A stretch of 64,000 nt of DNA from Nymphaea colorata (GCF_008831285.2 NC_045150.1:15001362-15065361); one strand, 5' to 3'; shown: positions 36,133-49,075, counted from the stretch's first letter. The notes: a model not told the origin generated them from the letters alone. Numbers and translations: made by a program.

Positions 36133-39100
36133 TACGTCTATAATAAATGATCTAAGGGAAGGAAATCATAAGTTTGTATTCATAATAGTGGGATTTAATT
36201 GATTCATTTGATCACACATATTTAATTGAATGTGCTTAACTTGTTGTAACATCCTTATTCAATGATTTAGTAGATTGAAATCATAAGTTTAATAGAAAAT
36301 GAATGATATTCAAGTGATTTATTTGCTCAATCATAGTAAATATAATGTGTTTCACATGTTATTACATCTAAAATGAATGATTTAAATGATTGCAATCACA
36401 AGTTCATTTGTATACAAATGAGATCTATGTACTGGTTTGATCCCTTGCAGTTAATCCATTGAGTTGAACTTGCAGTTACATCTCTAATGAACGATCTAAG
36501 AGATCGAATTCACAAGTTCGTATCAGTACGAAAGAGATTTAATTGATTCATTTGATCACACATATTCAATTGAATGTGATTTACTTGTTGTTACATTTAG
36601 ATTGTATGATTTAGTGGATTGAAATCATAAGTGTATAAAAATGAATGAGATTCAAGTCATTCACAAGATCCCTTATAATTAATCTAATATGTTTCACTTG
36701 TTATAATGTCTATAATGAATGATTTAAATGATTAAAATCACTAGGTTATGCGGATACAAATGGGACCAATGCATTTGTTTGATCCATTGCATCTAATCCA
36801 ATGAGTTTAACTTTTTGTTACATCTGTAGTGAACGATTTAAGGGATTGAAATCACAAGTTTCTATCAATACGATGGGATTAAAATGATTCTTTTGATCAC
36901 GCATGTTTATTTGAATGTGCTTAACTTGTTGTTACATCCATATTGAATGATTTACATGGTAGAAATCACAAGTTTATAAGAAAATAAATGAGATTCAAGT
37001 GATTCATTTGCTCACTTATATTTAATCTAATGTGTCTCACTTGTTATTATGTCTATAATGAATGATTTAAATGATGAAATCACAAGTTCATATGTATATA
37101 AATGGGATCTTTGCATTAGTTAGATCTCTTATAGTTAATGCAATTAGTTGAACCTGTTGTTATATCTATAATGAACGATCTAAGGGAAATAAATCACAAG
37201 TTTGTATCCATAATAGTGGGATTTAATTGATTCATTTGATCACGCATATTAAATTGAATGTGTGTGGCATGTTGTTAATCTATATTGAATGATTTAGTGG
37301 ATTGAAATCATAAGTTTAATGAAAATGAATGAAATTCAAGTGATTCATTTGCTCAATCACAGTCAATATAATGTGTTTCGCTTGTTATTATATCTATAAT
37401 AAATTATTTAAATGATTGTAATCATTAGTTTATATGAATACAAATGGGATCTATGCACTGTTTTGATCACTTGCAGTTAATCTAATGAGTTAAACTTGCA
37501 GTTTCATCTCTAATGAACGATCTAAGAGATTGAATTCACAAGTTCATATCAATACGAGAGAGATTTAATTGATCCATTTGATCACACATATTCAATTGAA
37601 TGTGGTTAACTTCTTATTTCATTCACATTGTATGATTTAGTGGATTGAAATCACAAGTTCGTATGAAAATGAATGAGATTCAACTCACTCATATGATCCC
37701 TTATTAATCTAATATGATTCACTTGTTATAATGTCTATAATGAATGATTAAAATGATTAAAATCACTACTTTATATGGATACAAATGGGACCAATGCATT
37801 TGTTTGATCCCTTGTAACTAATCAAATTAGTTTAACTTCTGGTTACATCCATAGTGAACGATTTAAGGGATTGAAATTACAAGTTCTTATGGATATAACC
37901 AGTTGAACTTATTGTTACTTCTATAATGAATGATTTAAGGGAAAGAAATCACAAGTTTGTATCAATCATAGTGGGATTCAATTGATTCATTTGATTACAC
38001 ATATTTACTTGGATGTGATTAACTTATTGTAACGTCCATGTTGATTGATTTAGTGAATTGAAATTACAAGTTTAAAAGAAAATGAATGAGATTCAAGTGA
38101 TTCTTTTGCTCAATCACAATAAATATAGTGTGTTTCACATGTAATTACATCTATAGTGAATGATTAAAATGATTGCAATCACAAGTTCATATGGATACAA
38201 ATGGGATCTATGCACTAGTTTGATCCCTTGCAGTTAATCCAATGAGTTGAACTTGTAGTTACATCTCTAATGAACAATCTAAGAGATTGAATTCACAAGT
38301 TCGTATCAATACGAAAGAGATTTAATTGATTCATTTGATTACATATATTCAATTGAATGTGGTTAAGTTGTTGTTACATTCACATTGTATGATTTAGTGA
38401 ATTGGAATCATAAGTGTATGAAAATGAATGAGATTCGACTCATTCAAATGATCCCTTATAGATAATCTAATATTTTTCCCTTGTCATATTACCTGTAATG
38501 AATCATTTAAATGATTAAAATCACTAGTTTATATGGATACAAATGAGACCAATGCTTTTGTTTGATCTCTTGTATCTAATCCAATGAGTTTAACTTCTTG
38601 TTACATCTACAGTGAAGGATTTAAGAGATTAAAATCACAAGTTCCTATCAATACGAGTGGGATTTAAGTGATTATTTTGATTACGCATATTTAATTGAAT
38701 GTGTTTAATTTGTCGTTACATACATATTGAATGATTTAGTGGATTAAAATCACAAGTTTAAAAGAAAATGAATGAGATTCAAGTGATTCACTTGTTCACT
38801 TATATTTAATCTAATGTGTCTCACTTACATCTATAATGAATTATTTAAATGATTGAAATCACAAGTTCATATGTATATACATAGGATCTATGCATTAGGT
38901 AAATCCCTTGTAGTTAATCCAATCAGTTGAACTTGTTGTTACAACTATAATGAATGATTTAAGGGAAAGACATCACAAGTTTGTATCAATAATAGTGGTA
39001 TTTAATTGATTCGTTTGATCACGTATATTAAATTGAATGTGCTTGGCATGTTGTTAATCTATATTGAATGTGCTTGGCATGAAAATGAATGAGATTCAAT

Positions 39101-39523
39101 TGATTCATTTGCTCAATCACAGTAAATATAATGTGTTTCACTTGTTATTACTTCTATAATGAATGATTTAAATTACTGTAATCACAAGTTCATAAGGATG
39201 CAAATGAGATCTACGCATTAGTTTGATCCCTTGCAGTAAATCCAATGAGTTTAACTTGTAGTTACATCTCTAATGAACGATCTAAGAGATTGTAATCACA
39301 AGTTCATAACAATAGAAGAGAGATTTAATTGATTCATTTGATGATACATATTTAATTGAATGTGGTTAACTTGTTGTTACATTCACATTGAGGGATTTAG
39401 TGGAAAATCGCATGTTTGTATGATAATGAATGAGATTCAACTCATTCATATGATCCATTATATTTAATCTAATATGTTTCACTTGTTATAATGTCTATAA
39501 TGAATGATTTAAATCATTAAAAT
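36131..39523 (+). repeat. satellite-like array, forward orientation (monomer about 114 bp)
   Basis: Diverged monomers share words such as aatgaatgatttaaatga, gaaatcacaagtt and acttgttgttacat, recurring about every 114 bp (starts near 36258, 36372, 36486, 36601, 36715, 36830). Variant monomers recur at a longer distance. The ctaagagattgaattc type lies at about 36486, 37512, 38269 and 39272, and the taagggaa type at about 36152, 37181, 37935 and 38960. That gives a nine-monomer unit of about 1025 bp, with one shortened copy. No coding potential. Confidence 0.85.
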
Positions 39524-39730
39524 ATTGTTTCTACCTTCCAACAAAGTAACATCAAGAAGAACAGATAATGCCCTTTGTAAGTATACATATGCAATTTTGT
39601 TATCATCATAACCATCTTGTGTTCCTTCTATTTCTGCATAGGAACTTGTTTGCCCCTCCACTATTTCAGGTAAATCTTCTGAATCACCACTTTGAAGAAT
39701 TTGCACAGCCTTGCACCAAGATAAAATTAC
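39524..39730 (-). other. non-satellite insert with an exon-like open frame
   Basis: The satellite pattern stops here for about 200 bp. The minus strand is open across 39706-39509 and continues open upstream to about 39725. It encodes an acidic, helical-looking segment with words such as VQILQSGDSEDLPEIVEG and NKIAYVYLQRALSVLLDVTL. Base composition and residue use look like real coding DNA. I do not recognise the family. The insert sits exactly where the array changes from forward to reverse orientation, so it may be a captured exon. Confidence 0.5.
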
Positions 39731-41265
39731 AAATGCAAATTTGTGATTTTAATCCCTTAAGCTAATCAATATGAATGAAACGACAAGTCAATCCCACTTG
39801 ATTAACTATAATGGAGCAAATGTAAGACTTAAATCTCATTCATATTTATACGAAATTGTTGTTTTAATCCCTTAAATCATTCAGTATAAACGCAACAACA
39901 TGTTTAACTCGTTGCATTAACTATGAGGGATCAAATGAATGCTTTAATCTCAATTCCTTTCATTCAAACTTGCGATTTCAATTTCTTAAATCAACCAGTG
40001 CAAACGCAATAAAATATGAAACTCATTCGATCAACTATAGGTGACCAAATGAAGGTTCGAAATCTTATTCATAGTCTTGCAAACTTGTGATTTCAATCCC
40101 TTAAATCATTAAATGTAAATGGAACATGTTTAACTCGTTGGGTTCAACTTCATGTCATGAAATGAATGGCTTAATCTCATTTCTATTCACATGAACTTAT
40201 GATTTCCATTCCTTAAATCAATCAATGTAGATGTAAGAACAATTGAAACTCATTGGGTTAACTATAAGAGATCAAATAACTTGTTTAACTCATTGGACTA
40301 GCTTCAAGTGATGAAATGAATGACTTAAACAATTGTTTTCATATGAACTTATGATTTCAATCGACCCCTTAAATCAGGTAATATAGATGTAACAAAATGT
40401 TATACTCATTCGATTAGCTATAAGTATCGAATAACTTATTCAACTCATTCGATTAACTATACAAGAGTAAATGAATGGTTAAATTTCATTGGCATTCAAA
40501 CGAACTTATGATTTGAACCATTTAAATCGTTCGATATAGAAATAACAAGTTTAAATCTCTGAATTCACTACAAAAGATCATATGAATGTCTTAAATCCCA
40601 TTGTAGTTATGCAAATTTGTGATTTTAATCCCTTAAGCCAATCAATATGAATGAAACAACATGTCGATCTCACTTAATTAACTACAAGTGAGCAAATGAA
40701 TGACTTAAATCTCATTCGATTAGCTATAAGTATTGAATAACTTGTTCAACTCATTCGATTAACTATAAGGGTCTAAATGAATGGTTAAATCTCATTGGCA
40801 TTCAAACGAACTTATGATTTCAACCATTTAAATCGTTCGATATAGAAATAACAAGTTTAAATCTTTGAATTCACTACAAAAGATCAAATGAATATCTTAA
40901 ATCCCATTGTAGTTATGCAAATTTGTGATTTTAATCCCTTAAGCCAATCAATATGAACAAAACAACAAGTCGATCCCAATTGATTAACTGTAAGGGAGCA
41001 AATGAATGACTTAAATCTCATTCATATTTATACGAACTTCTTGTTTAAATCCCTTAGATCATTCAGTATAAACGTAACAACATGTTTAACTTGTTGCATT
41101 AACTATAAGGGATCAAATAAATGCTTTAATCTCATTCCCATTCATTCAAACTTATGATTCCAATTTCTTAAATCAACCAGCGCAAACACAATAAAATGTT
41201 AAACTCATTCGATTAACTATAGGTGATAAAATGAAGGTCTGAAATCTTATTCATAGTTTTGCAAA
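39731..41265 (-). repeat. satellite-like array, reverse orientation
   Basis: The same monomer family is read as its complement (tgtgatttcaatcccttaaa, aacttgtgatttcaat and similar), with anchors about 114 bp apart (39871, 39986, 40099, 40211). Its first 350 bp are an inverted near-copy of 49688-50038. Confidence 0.85.
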
Positions 41266-41512
41266 CTTATATATATATATATATGGGTACGTAACTATAT
41301 CTACATAATAACACTCTATATTGCATTATATATGTTATGCATATATAATGTAGTACATTATATATTACATTGTACATGATAATATGTACATATTATAATA
41401 CACATGTCTACATTGTACAATATGCAGTATATGTTGTATGTGAAACATTTTACAACATATATACTATATATATGTTATAAACATAACATACGTGATGTGC
41501 AATATATGTGAG

Positions 41513-41556
<44 letters not shown>

Positions 41557-41631
41557 TTTTATACACACATATATATACATGTATAATATATGAATATATG
41601 TATTATATGTACATATATAGTACATATATCC

Positions 41632-41676
<45 letters not shown>

Positions 41677-41681
41677 CACAT
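41266..41681. repeat. TA-rich microsatellite and palindromic AT tract
   Basis: Includes TA runs at 41270-41283, 41521-41551 and 41637-41675, with tatatgta/tacatata-type imperfect palindromes between them. The last run directly borders the viral leader fragment. Confidence 0.9.
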
Positions 41682-41874
41682 ATGGGGATTGGTGAAATGG
41701 TAATGGATGTGGTAATGGTAAGGGATATTTCGATTTGAAAGGAAGAGGGACCGCGGTTGCGTAATAATACCACTGAAGGATTACCAATGGATAATGAAAC
41801 CCACTGTTTGCATAGGCGAACACACTCAGACTTCACGTCTCTCTCTGCTCACAGCAAAGGGAAAATCTGAAGTT
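41682..41874 (-). mobile_element. inverted leader fragment of the endogenous pararetrovirus
   Basis: This stretch is the inverse of viral positions 49562 down to 49373 with a few substitutions and a small insertion (for example the block with gaccgcggttg and the block with tgctcacagcaaaggga). One end falls about 2 nt short of the viral primer-binding site (TGG at 49564). The other falls roughly 60 nt downstream of the viral TATA box. It therefore corresponds closely to the region copied as minus-strand strong-stop DNA. It lies between a TA microsatellite and satellite monomers. Confidence 0.85.
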
Positions 41875-42985
41875 ATCACACATATTTAATTGAATGTGCT
41901 TAACTTGTTGTCACATCCGTATTGAAAGATTTAGTGGACTTAAATCACAAGTTTAAAAGAAAATAAATGAGATTCAAGTGATTCATTTGCTCACTTATAT
42001 TTAATATAATGTGTCTCACTTGTTATTACATATGTAATGAATGATTTAAATGATTGAAATCACAAGTTCATATGTATATAAGTGGGATCTATGCATTAGT
42101 TAGATCCCTTGTAGTTAATCTAATCAGTTGAACTTGTTGTTATGTCTATAATAAATGATCTAAGGGAAGGAAATCACAAGTCTTCATTCATAATAGTGGG
42201 ATTTAATTGATTCATTTGATCACACATATTTAATTGAATGTGCTTAACTTGTTGTAACATCCTTATTCAATGATTTAGTAGATTGAAATCATAAGTTTAA
42301 TAGAAAATGAATGATATTCAAGTGATTTATTTGCTCAATCATAGTAAATATAATGTGTTTCCACATGTTATTACATCTAAAATGAATGATTTAAATGATT
42401 GCAATCACAAGTTTATTTGTATACAAATGAGATCTATGTACTGGTTTGATCCCTTGCAGTTAATCCATTGAGATTGAATTCACAAGTTCGTATCAGTACG
42501 AAAGAGATTTAATTGATTCATTTGATCACACATATTCAATTGAATGTGATTTACTTGTTGTTACATTTACATTGTATGATTTAGTGGATTGAAATCATAA
42601 GTGTATGAAAATGAATGAGATTCAACTCATTCACAAGATCCTTTATAGTTAATCTAATATGTTTCACTTGTTATAGTGTCTATAATGAATGATTTAAATG
42701 ATTAAAATCACTAGTTTATGCGGATACAAATGGGATCAATGCATTTGTTTGATCCCTTGTATCTAATCAAATGAGTTTAGCTTCCTGTTACATCTGTAGT
42801 GAACGATTTAAGGGATTGAAATCACAAGTTCTTATCAATACGATGGGATTAAAATGATTCTTTTGATCACGCATGTTTATTTGAATGTGCTTAACTTGTT
42901 GTTACATCCACATTGAATGATTTACAGGGTATAAATCACAAGTTTATAAGAAAATACATGAGATTCAGTGATTCATTTGCTCACC
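41875..42985 (+). repeat. satellite-like array, forward orientation
   Basis: Same monomers as 36131-39523. 42140-42975 is a near-copy of 36139-36985, lacking about 40 bp around 42475. Ends at the left viral junction. Confidence 0.85.
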
Positions 42986-42993
42986 ACAATGAA

Positions 42994-43360
42994 TGTTATA
43001 TGGACGATCCCATCCTATCGGGACAGACGCCTATGTACAACCAAGTTGTTGATCTACTTCAACAAGGCTACATCCAAGAAGCACAATTCTGGAGCCTCAA
43101 GGATCATTATCCCAATGGCATAATCTCAGATCGCACTATCAACTTCAGGTGTGTTAAAGTGTCCCAGATATCTCAAAGTTCCCCTCTGAATAAGTGGAAC
43201 AACAAGCGCAAAGTTTTGTTAGCTTTAAATAAAGCTATGCTTCCTTCATGGGATGAAGCTATCACCCTTGAAGAATGGCAATGACCAACTTGCAGCATTC
43301 AAGATATCACTGGTTGGGGAGGATACTTTATGTCTTTGACAGACAAATAAAAATTGCTCT
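42994..43360 (+). pseudogene. pararetroviral ORF1 N-terminal fragment
   Basis: Open to a TGA at 43282-43284. It encodes a segment with a Gln/Leu-rich helix (VVDLLQQGYIQEAQFWSLKD). It precedes the movement protein region and is broken from it by stops and a frame change. The 5' part of the gene is missing here, but its first codons appear at the far end of the insert (49577-49687). Function of this part unknown. Confidence 0.65.
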
Positions 43361-44570
43361 TTGGTCTCAAACCCAAACGAAGATAATATGTTTGTTCCTA
43401 TTTTTTGCACTCTTAACAAGGTGCCACACTGGTTCGGAGAAGAGATTCATATAAAGGCAGCTTTCGATGAGCGCATCAATTACATCCACAAATGGATGGA
43501 TTCAGAGCATGACATTGAGTGCATCGAAGAACATGAACCACATCTGGTGGAACATATGGTGCTCGACAGTGACGACGAGCATTCTTGTAGACATGGTCAT
43601 CCAGACCATGACGATGACTCATCCTGTAGCCACGAATCTTGTCATCAACCTCAAAGAATCCGTACAAAAAAAAATATGGTCGACGAATTCTGCTACAAGT
43701 GGAAGGAACCTAGACGTCCGCAGATGAAAATGTTATCCAGAGTAGCATCAAGCAGACACTCGATTTCTGAAGTCGGACCATCCACAGAAATCTCAGAGAT
43801 TCATACTACTCTCATAAAACATGAGATTGAATCCTCTGATGAAAACAAAGAAGTATCATTCCTAGGTATAAATAAAAATGATCTCTATTTATTACCTGGC
43901 AATATTATGAAAATTCAACGGTCTGTCAAACAGACAGAAGTTTCCCTTTCTATTCAAGGAACTGGAATCAGGCCAGTCTTTCTCTCATTTTTCACCAAGG
44001 AGGATGTTCAAGGGTGGATTACAAAAGGATATAAGTTTGTCCATCTCGGATAAATTGACGTCCTAGTAAAACCACACTTCAAGTATGAGCTCAATGCCCC
44101 ATATTTAGTTTCACTCTTTGATGTGCGGTTGACTGGAAGCAAGCCCTCATATGTCAATTCATAAGAGAACTCTCCAAAGACGGACTATGTTGTGTTCAGC
44201 CAAATTTCACGCTGTCACTACAAGATCCTCATCTACTGCAAGCGTTTGTTCTATGTGTCCAGATCAAAGAAGTAAACCTGGTTGCTAAATCCATTTATGC
44301 AACCATCACATCCAGGTGCACGTTCAATCTCCTTCAGAGTACCCTCACCAGTTTCAAGTTGGATTATGGAATAAACTTTCCACTATCCATGAACAAGAAC
44401 ATTATGCAAGTAGGAACGAAAATTTCAAATGAAGGATCTCTACAATGGTACCCAGCAATCGGAGAATTCCTGCAACGCCAGAAGTACAAGGAAAGAAAAT
44501 CCTGGCAGAGCATATTTTCAAAATATCATAAAAAACATGCTCACAGGCAGTCCCAGCTACAACTACAACC
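43361..44570 (+). pseudogene. pararetroviral movement protein region, broken
   Basis: The first open stretch, to 44053, has an acidic His/Asp/Ser-rich segment. It then shows a region typical of caulimovirid 30K-type movement proteins (NDLYLLPGNIMKIQ, then SIQGTGIRPVFLSFF and KGYKFVHLG). A TAA at 44051-44053, further stops and a frame change interrupt the core. It resumes around 44280-44540 with YGINFPLSMNKNIMQV-like sequence. In live viruses this protein supports cell-to-cell movement through plasmodesmata. Confidence 0.72.
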
Positions 44571-46631
44571 TACAAGATCGTTAAGTCTACCACCAGTACT
44601 GCCAACCGTTAGAACCCTCCCTGAAGAAACTTCATCTCCCAATAGAGATTCGGCGATTAAAATGATGATGATGACTTCAACCTCATCACCCAAAGTCGAA
44701 CAAGGAGAAGCAGGCGTCAATTATGTTCTTAGTGGAGATTGGCCCCCAAAAATGGCCTACACCACTACTACATTGAAGAAATGCAGAAAGGAACACCTGA
44801 ATTTCGTGCTGATGTAAGTTATCTACTTCTGCACTCAGCCCAGTCACCTAAAACTCAAGATGACAAAATTCGACAGCTTAACTACCTCATCCATTGGAGT
44901 ACATATGCAGAAAAGCATTTCAGGAGAATCAAAGAGCAGCTCCAAAGAGCACAAGCAAACATGGAAGTAGTCAAGACCATGTTAAATGGAGAAAGGAATG
45001 AGCTTAAGGCCCAAGCAAAGGAAGCCTTAAAAGCACACTCCCAAAATCTGTCGATTCGAGAAACCAGTCCATACGCTATCGGAACTCGGCAAAAACCAGT
45101 GGGATATAAAGATTTTTATCTTATGCAAATTTCAAAGATGTTGATACGAAGATGTTCCAGAATCAGCATCCTAACAAACCACCAAAAGTCAAGAAACATG
45201 TGATTTCGCTCGGTTCGGAGATACCAATTCTGAACATTGACACATGCCCAACCACAAAGGTAGCTGAAGTTATCAGATTATGGGCACAACATCTGCACAT
45301 GGTGGTAACTCAAAAACGGTTCTCCAGACCAGGCATGGAGAATTTTACCGTTTACATTTTCAGGGCGAGTAGCAAATTGGTGGAAATTCCTGCCAGATGT
45401 CGAGAAAGGTGAAATTATGAATGATGATCTAGCAGTTTTGGGCAACTGCATTATTCAGGAGTTCCAGCCCAACCTTCTTGCACACCAATCATCAGATTGG
45501 TTAATGTTTACCAAAAGAAAGCTGAAGGACTTAAGTCAATTTGAGCAATATGCAGAGGACTATCTCAATGAAGCCTATCGACTCGGTGCTCATGCCCTCT
45601 CAACTGTCAGTATGTCCTTTCTAGCTTCGTTACCAGAATCACTAGGAAACATCATGCTTGATGAATTATCACATCGAAACATCTTGGTAGAAAGCCTGAA
45701 TTTGGTTGACCTCCAACAAGTTGTTAGACAAGTGATAAAAAAACTTTGTTACCGACTCAAGGCAAACACTGAATTGCCAAAGGTTGATAAAAATATTTGT
45801 GGTCAGATTGAAGGGGCAGAAGAACATAATCTGCCAAAGAGATTCAAACCAAGATTCAGAAGGTTCAGACGAACCAAAACAAGGCGGCCATTCAAGCCTT
45901 ATAAATTCTTTAGACGAAGGAGAAACAGTGACAACAAGAAGGACGACAGGTGTTTCGCATGTCGCAAAAAGGGACACTATGCAAACAAATGCCCAAACAG
46001 AGCTCCTCGTCAAATCAAGATGATGTTTGAAGTCCTCGAGATTGAAAAAGATTGGGACCTGATAGAGAATGAGTTAGAATTTGAAGAATGCCTGAAAACT
46101 AACAATGTGTTTTATCTTAACAGTGATGAAGAAGATGAAGATGTCATAAGCATCATCACAGACTCATCATCAGAAGTAGGACACCTTTGTATGGTAGCCA
46201 GAAAAGGCAAAGAGGTTATGATCACAACAGACTCAGAATCAGAACCTGACGAATCAGAATGCAAAACTGAATTTTGCAACAACTTTGCCTCAACCAGCCC
46301 GCATGAGATTATCCAGGATAACAACAGCGACCAGAACACTGACTCAAAGGATTCAACCTCAGGCACATCTGGATCAGAGATTGAAAGAGTCTATTCAGAT
46401 AATGAAGTCCCGATATCCCCCAAACAACAAGAGAAATGGCCAGTATCAGACAAGGTTGCTAAGGCAATCCAGGAAAAAGGTATAACCCCTATCAATTTCT
46501 GGAATTTTACACCAAAAAGCAGCCTAAAACATTCTGAGAACAAACAGATCAAAAGAATGTCCTTATCTGATCTTTCCATACTTATCCCAGTTCAAATTGC
46601 TGCAAATAAAAAAGGAAGATGGAAAAAATGA
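44571..46631 (+). pseudogene. pararetroviral coiled-coil and coat protein region
   Basis: After a Ser/Pro/Thr-rich linker, 44739-45140 encodes a Gln/Glu/Lys-rich helical segment (KEQLQRAQANMEVVKTML) that may be coiled coil. The frame then changes around 45150 and again around 45412. 45417-46631 is one long open frame with a basic Arg/Lys/Phe-rich patch (residues 141-170), a CCHC zinc knuckle C-x2-C-x4-H-x4-C (residues 179-192, about 45951-45992), and a very acidic Ser/Asp/Glu-rich C-terminal third. This is the coat protein of Caulimoviridae type. It ends with TGA at 46629-46631, directly before the protease. Confidence 0.85.
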
Positions 46632-46932
46632 CAAGCCTTCATCGACACTGGTGCAAATATGAATTTTTGCGAAAATGAGATAATTAACGACTGGCTATAT
46701 TATCCAGAAGGGACCAGAGTCGAAACAATGAACGACGAAAGAAGACTTTATAATTTTGCTTTGAATGTTTCGGTCAAAATAGGAGAAGATCAGTGTAAAT
46801 TTTGTACAGATCGATGATGTCGGACATGACATCGGGTTAGGGTCAGTAACTCTGGATGAAATAGGCCCTTATACAGTTTGCAAAGACTGTATTGTTTTCA
46901 GAATCGGAAAGGAACAACAAGTTGTTCCAAGG
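46632..46932 (+). pseudogene. pararetroviral aspartic protease region
   Basis: In the same frame as the coat region, after its TGA, the retropepsin active-site motif DTGA is at 46644-46655, preceded by AFI and followed by NMNFC. A TGA at 46815-46817 stops this frame, and the remaining part continues in another frame. The enzyme would process the polyprotein. Confidence 0.8.
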
Positions 46933-47907
46933 TTGTCTGTCTCTTTCAAAAGGATGCAAAATAAAAAAAGAAACAAAGAGGACAAAAACAAATCCATGAC
47001 TCTACTTCAAATCATGAAGCAAGAGCTGGACTTTGAAGAAGAAGTTGAACGGATCAAGGCTATCAAAGCCATAAATCTTTTACCAGGACAGAGAATCGAC
47101 TGCCTACATGATTTCACACAAATAGTGGAACGTTTAAAATCCTGTTGTGTTGAACATCTGTTACAGTTTTGGGACAAGGACTCCCCTGCAACACATATAC
47201 CAACTGTGCACAACATTCATGTTCAAAGCAAACCTATTGTAGGATTTGAACTAGATAGAAAAGAAATTATCTCTCAAATACAGGAATTGGAAGAAAAAAG
47301 CCTGATTCGCAAATCCGAATCACACTATGTAAGCACAAGCTTCATAGTCAGAAATCATGCTGAGATCAAGAGATGAAAAGCAAGAATGGTGATTAATTAC
47401 ATTCCTCTGAATAGTGTAACTGTAGATATCAAATGGCCTCTACCGAATACAGAAGGCGGCTCAAGGTAAAATTTTTTCTAAGTTTGATTGCAAATCTGGT
47501 TATCACCAGATAAAGATTGCAGAAGAAGATAGGCACAAAACAGCCTTTTACACTCCTAATGGGTTGTACGAATGGCTGGTTATGCCATTTGGGGTTAAAA
47601 ATGCACCGTCACAGTTTCAAAGACGCATGGATGAAATTTTTAAGTGTTATGATTTTATCATTAACTATATTGATGATTTTCTGATAGTCTCAGAAATGGT
47701 TGATGAGCATTTGCAGCACCTCACAATCTTCGCAAAAATCTGCGAGAAGCATGGTATCGGGCTATCCAAAACCGAAGAAAAATTCCAAATGGCCAACCGA
47801 AAAATTGAGTTTCTCGGAATCAAGCTCAAGGAAGGAAAAATAACCATGCAAGACCATGTGCTAAAGAAAATCGAGCAATTTTCAAATCAGCTCGAAGACA
47901 AGTTACA
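46933..47907 (+). pseudogene. pararetroviral reverse transcriptase region
   Basis: 46933-47376 carries the N-terminal part (ELEEKSLIRKSESHYVS, STSFIVRN) and ends in TGA at 47374-47376. The middle part continues through at least one frame change near 47450. 47564-48040 has EWLVMPFGVKNAPSQFQR and the catalytic YIDD at 47666-47677, then the thumb-side FLGIKLKEGKI. The catalytic residues are intact although the frame is not. Confidence 0.88.
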
Positions 47908-48501
47908 ATGCCAAAGGTTCCTCGGATGCTTCAATTATGTCGGGAATTACATTCAAAATTTATCACAGAAAAACATGCAATCCGCAAAGTTATGCATCAA
48001 GAGCCGTATGAATGGAATAAGGCAGCAACTGAAGCAGTAATAGCACTAAAAGAAGATTGCCAGAAACTAGCAGAACTAGAGCCTGCCTTTGTTGGGCCAT
48101 ATGTCCTCTCTACAGATGCGTCAAATGACACCTGGGCAGCCGTTCTACTAAAAAAAGATGGCAACCAAGAAAAGGTATGTTTTTATACTAGCGGACAATT
48201 CAAAACTAATGAGATCAATTATTGGCCTGTAGAGAAGGAAATCTTGGCTGTGATCAGAGGGTTAGAAAAGTTTCACCCGTATTTGATTGGAGAGAAATTC
48301 ATACTCAGAACGGATTCACAAAACCTATCCATACCGCTCAAAAGAAAAATCACTAGCAGTCCAAAACTACAAAGATTTGCCTGGTGGCAATTTCTGCTTT
48401 CTCAGTCTGATTTTACAATAGATCTCGTAAAAGGAGCACACCATTCGTTACCAGATGCCTTAACAAGAGAATGCAAAATGATGAGATCAACTGGCAGATA
48501 G
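47908..48501 (+). pseudogene. pararetroviral RNase H region
   Basis: A 197-codon open frame overlapping the end of the RT frame. The RNase H acidic residues are visible: Asp70 in LSTDASNDTWAAVL, Glu111 in VEKEILAVIRGLEKFHPYL, and Asp136 in FILRTDSQNL. GAHHSLPDALTRE near the end is the usual terminal segment. Stop TAG at 48499-48501. Confidence 0.88.
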
Positions 48502-49075
48502 TGGGAAGAATGGCTAGTAGACACACCGGAGCAAAGATGGAAGGTTTGTCAAAAAGTTAGGAAGCTCTATCCAGAATTTGCAGATGCAGTCTAAGGTCGC
48601 TATCTAAATCTAGATTTTTTTCTACACCGCCGCAGGGAGAATTACTTGCATTGTCAATAACCTAAAATGGACCTCATTCGAACCAGAACTTTTGTTATGG
48701 GCCATTGATAAAGCTATATTGGACAATATAATCCTCCATAGACGGCAACTGTATGCTAACAATGTATCAAGAGAATTTTTAAATTTTATTGCAGGACCAA
48801 AGTGGGAAGAAGCACTGTGTCGGAAATCTCAGAGAATCAACTTTGTTGATTACCCCGAAGTTGCAATCTTCCAAGACGAAGAACTCATGTATAAGAACAT
48901 CCCAAAAACAAAGGAGTTTGAAGAAAGTTGCACGACGCTAGAACAGATCACAAAGGAGATGCACAAATGTCAAAACTGTCGTGTCCAGACTAAAGGTTTC
49001 TGCCTCCACCACAAATTCGCTATAAGACGAATATTGGAATATGAGGCAGAAAGTAGTGAAACAAAAGAAGAATGA
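48502..49075 (+). pseudogene. pararetroviral C-terminal region of unknown function
   Basis: 48502-48690 has several stops. 48692-49075 is open for 127 codons with a Cys/His cluster (HKCQNCRVQTKGFCLHH) and an acidic end. No confident family assignment; it may be the C-terminal extension found after RNase H in some petuvirus-like viruses. Confidence 0.5.
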
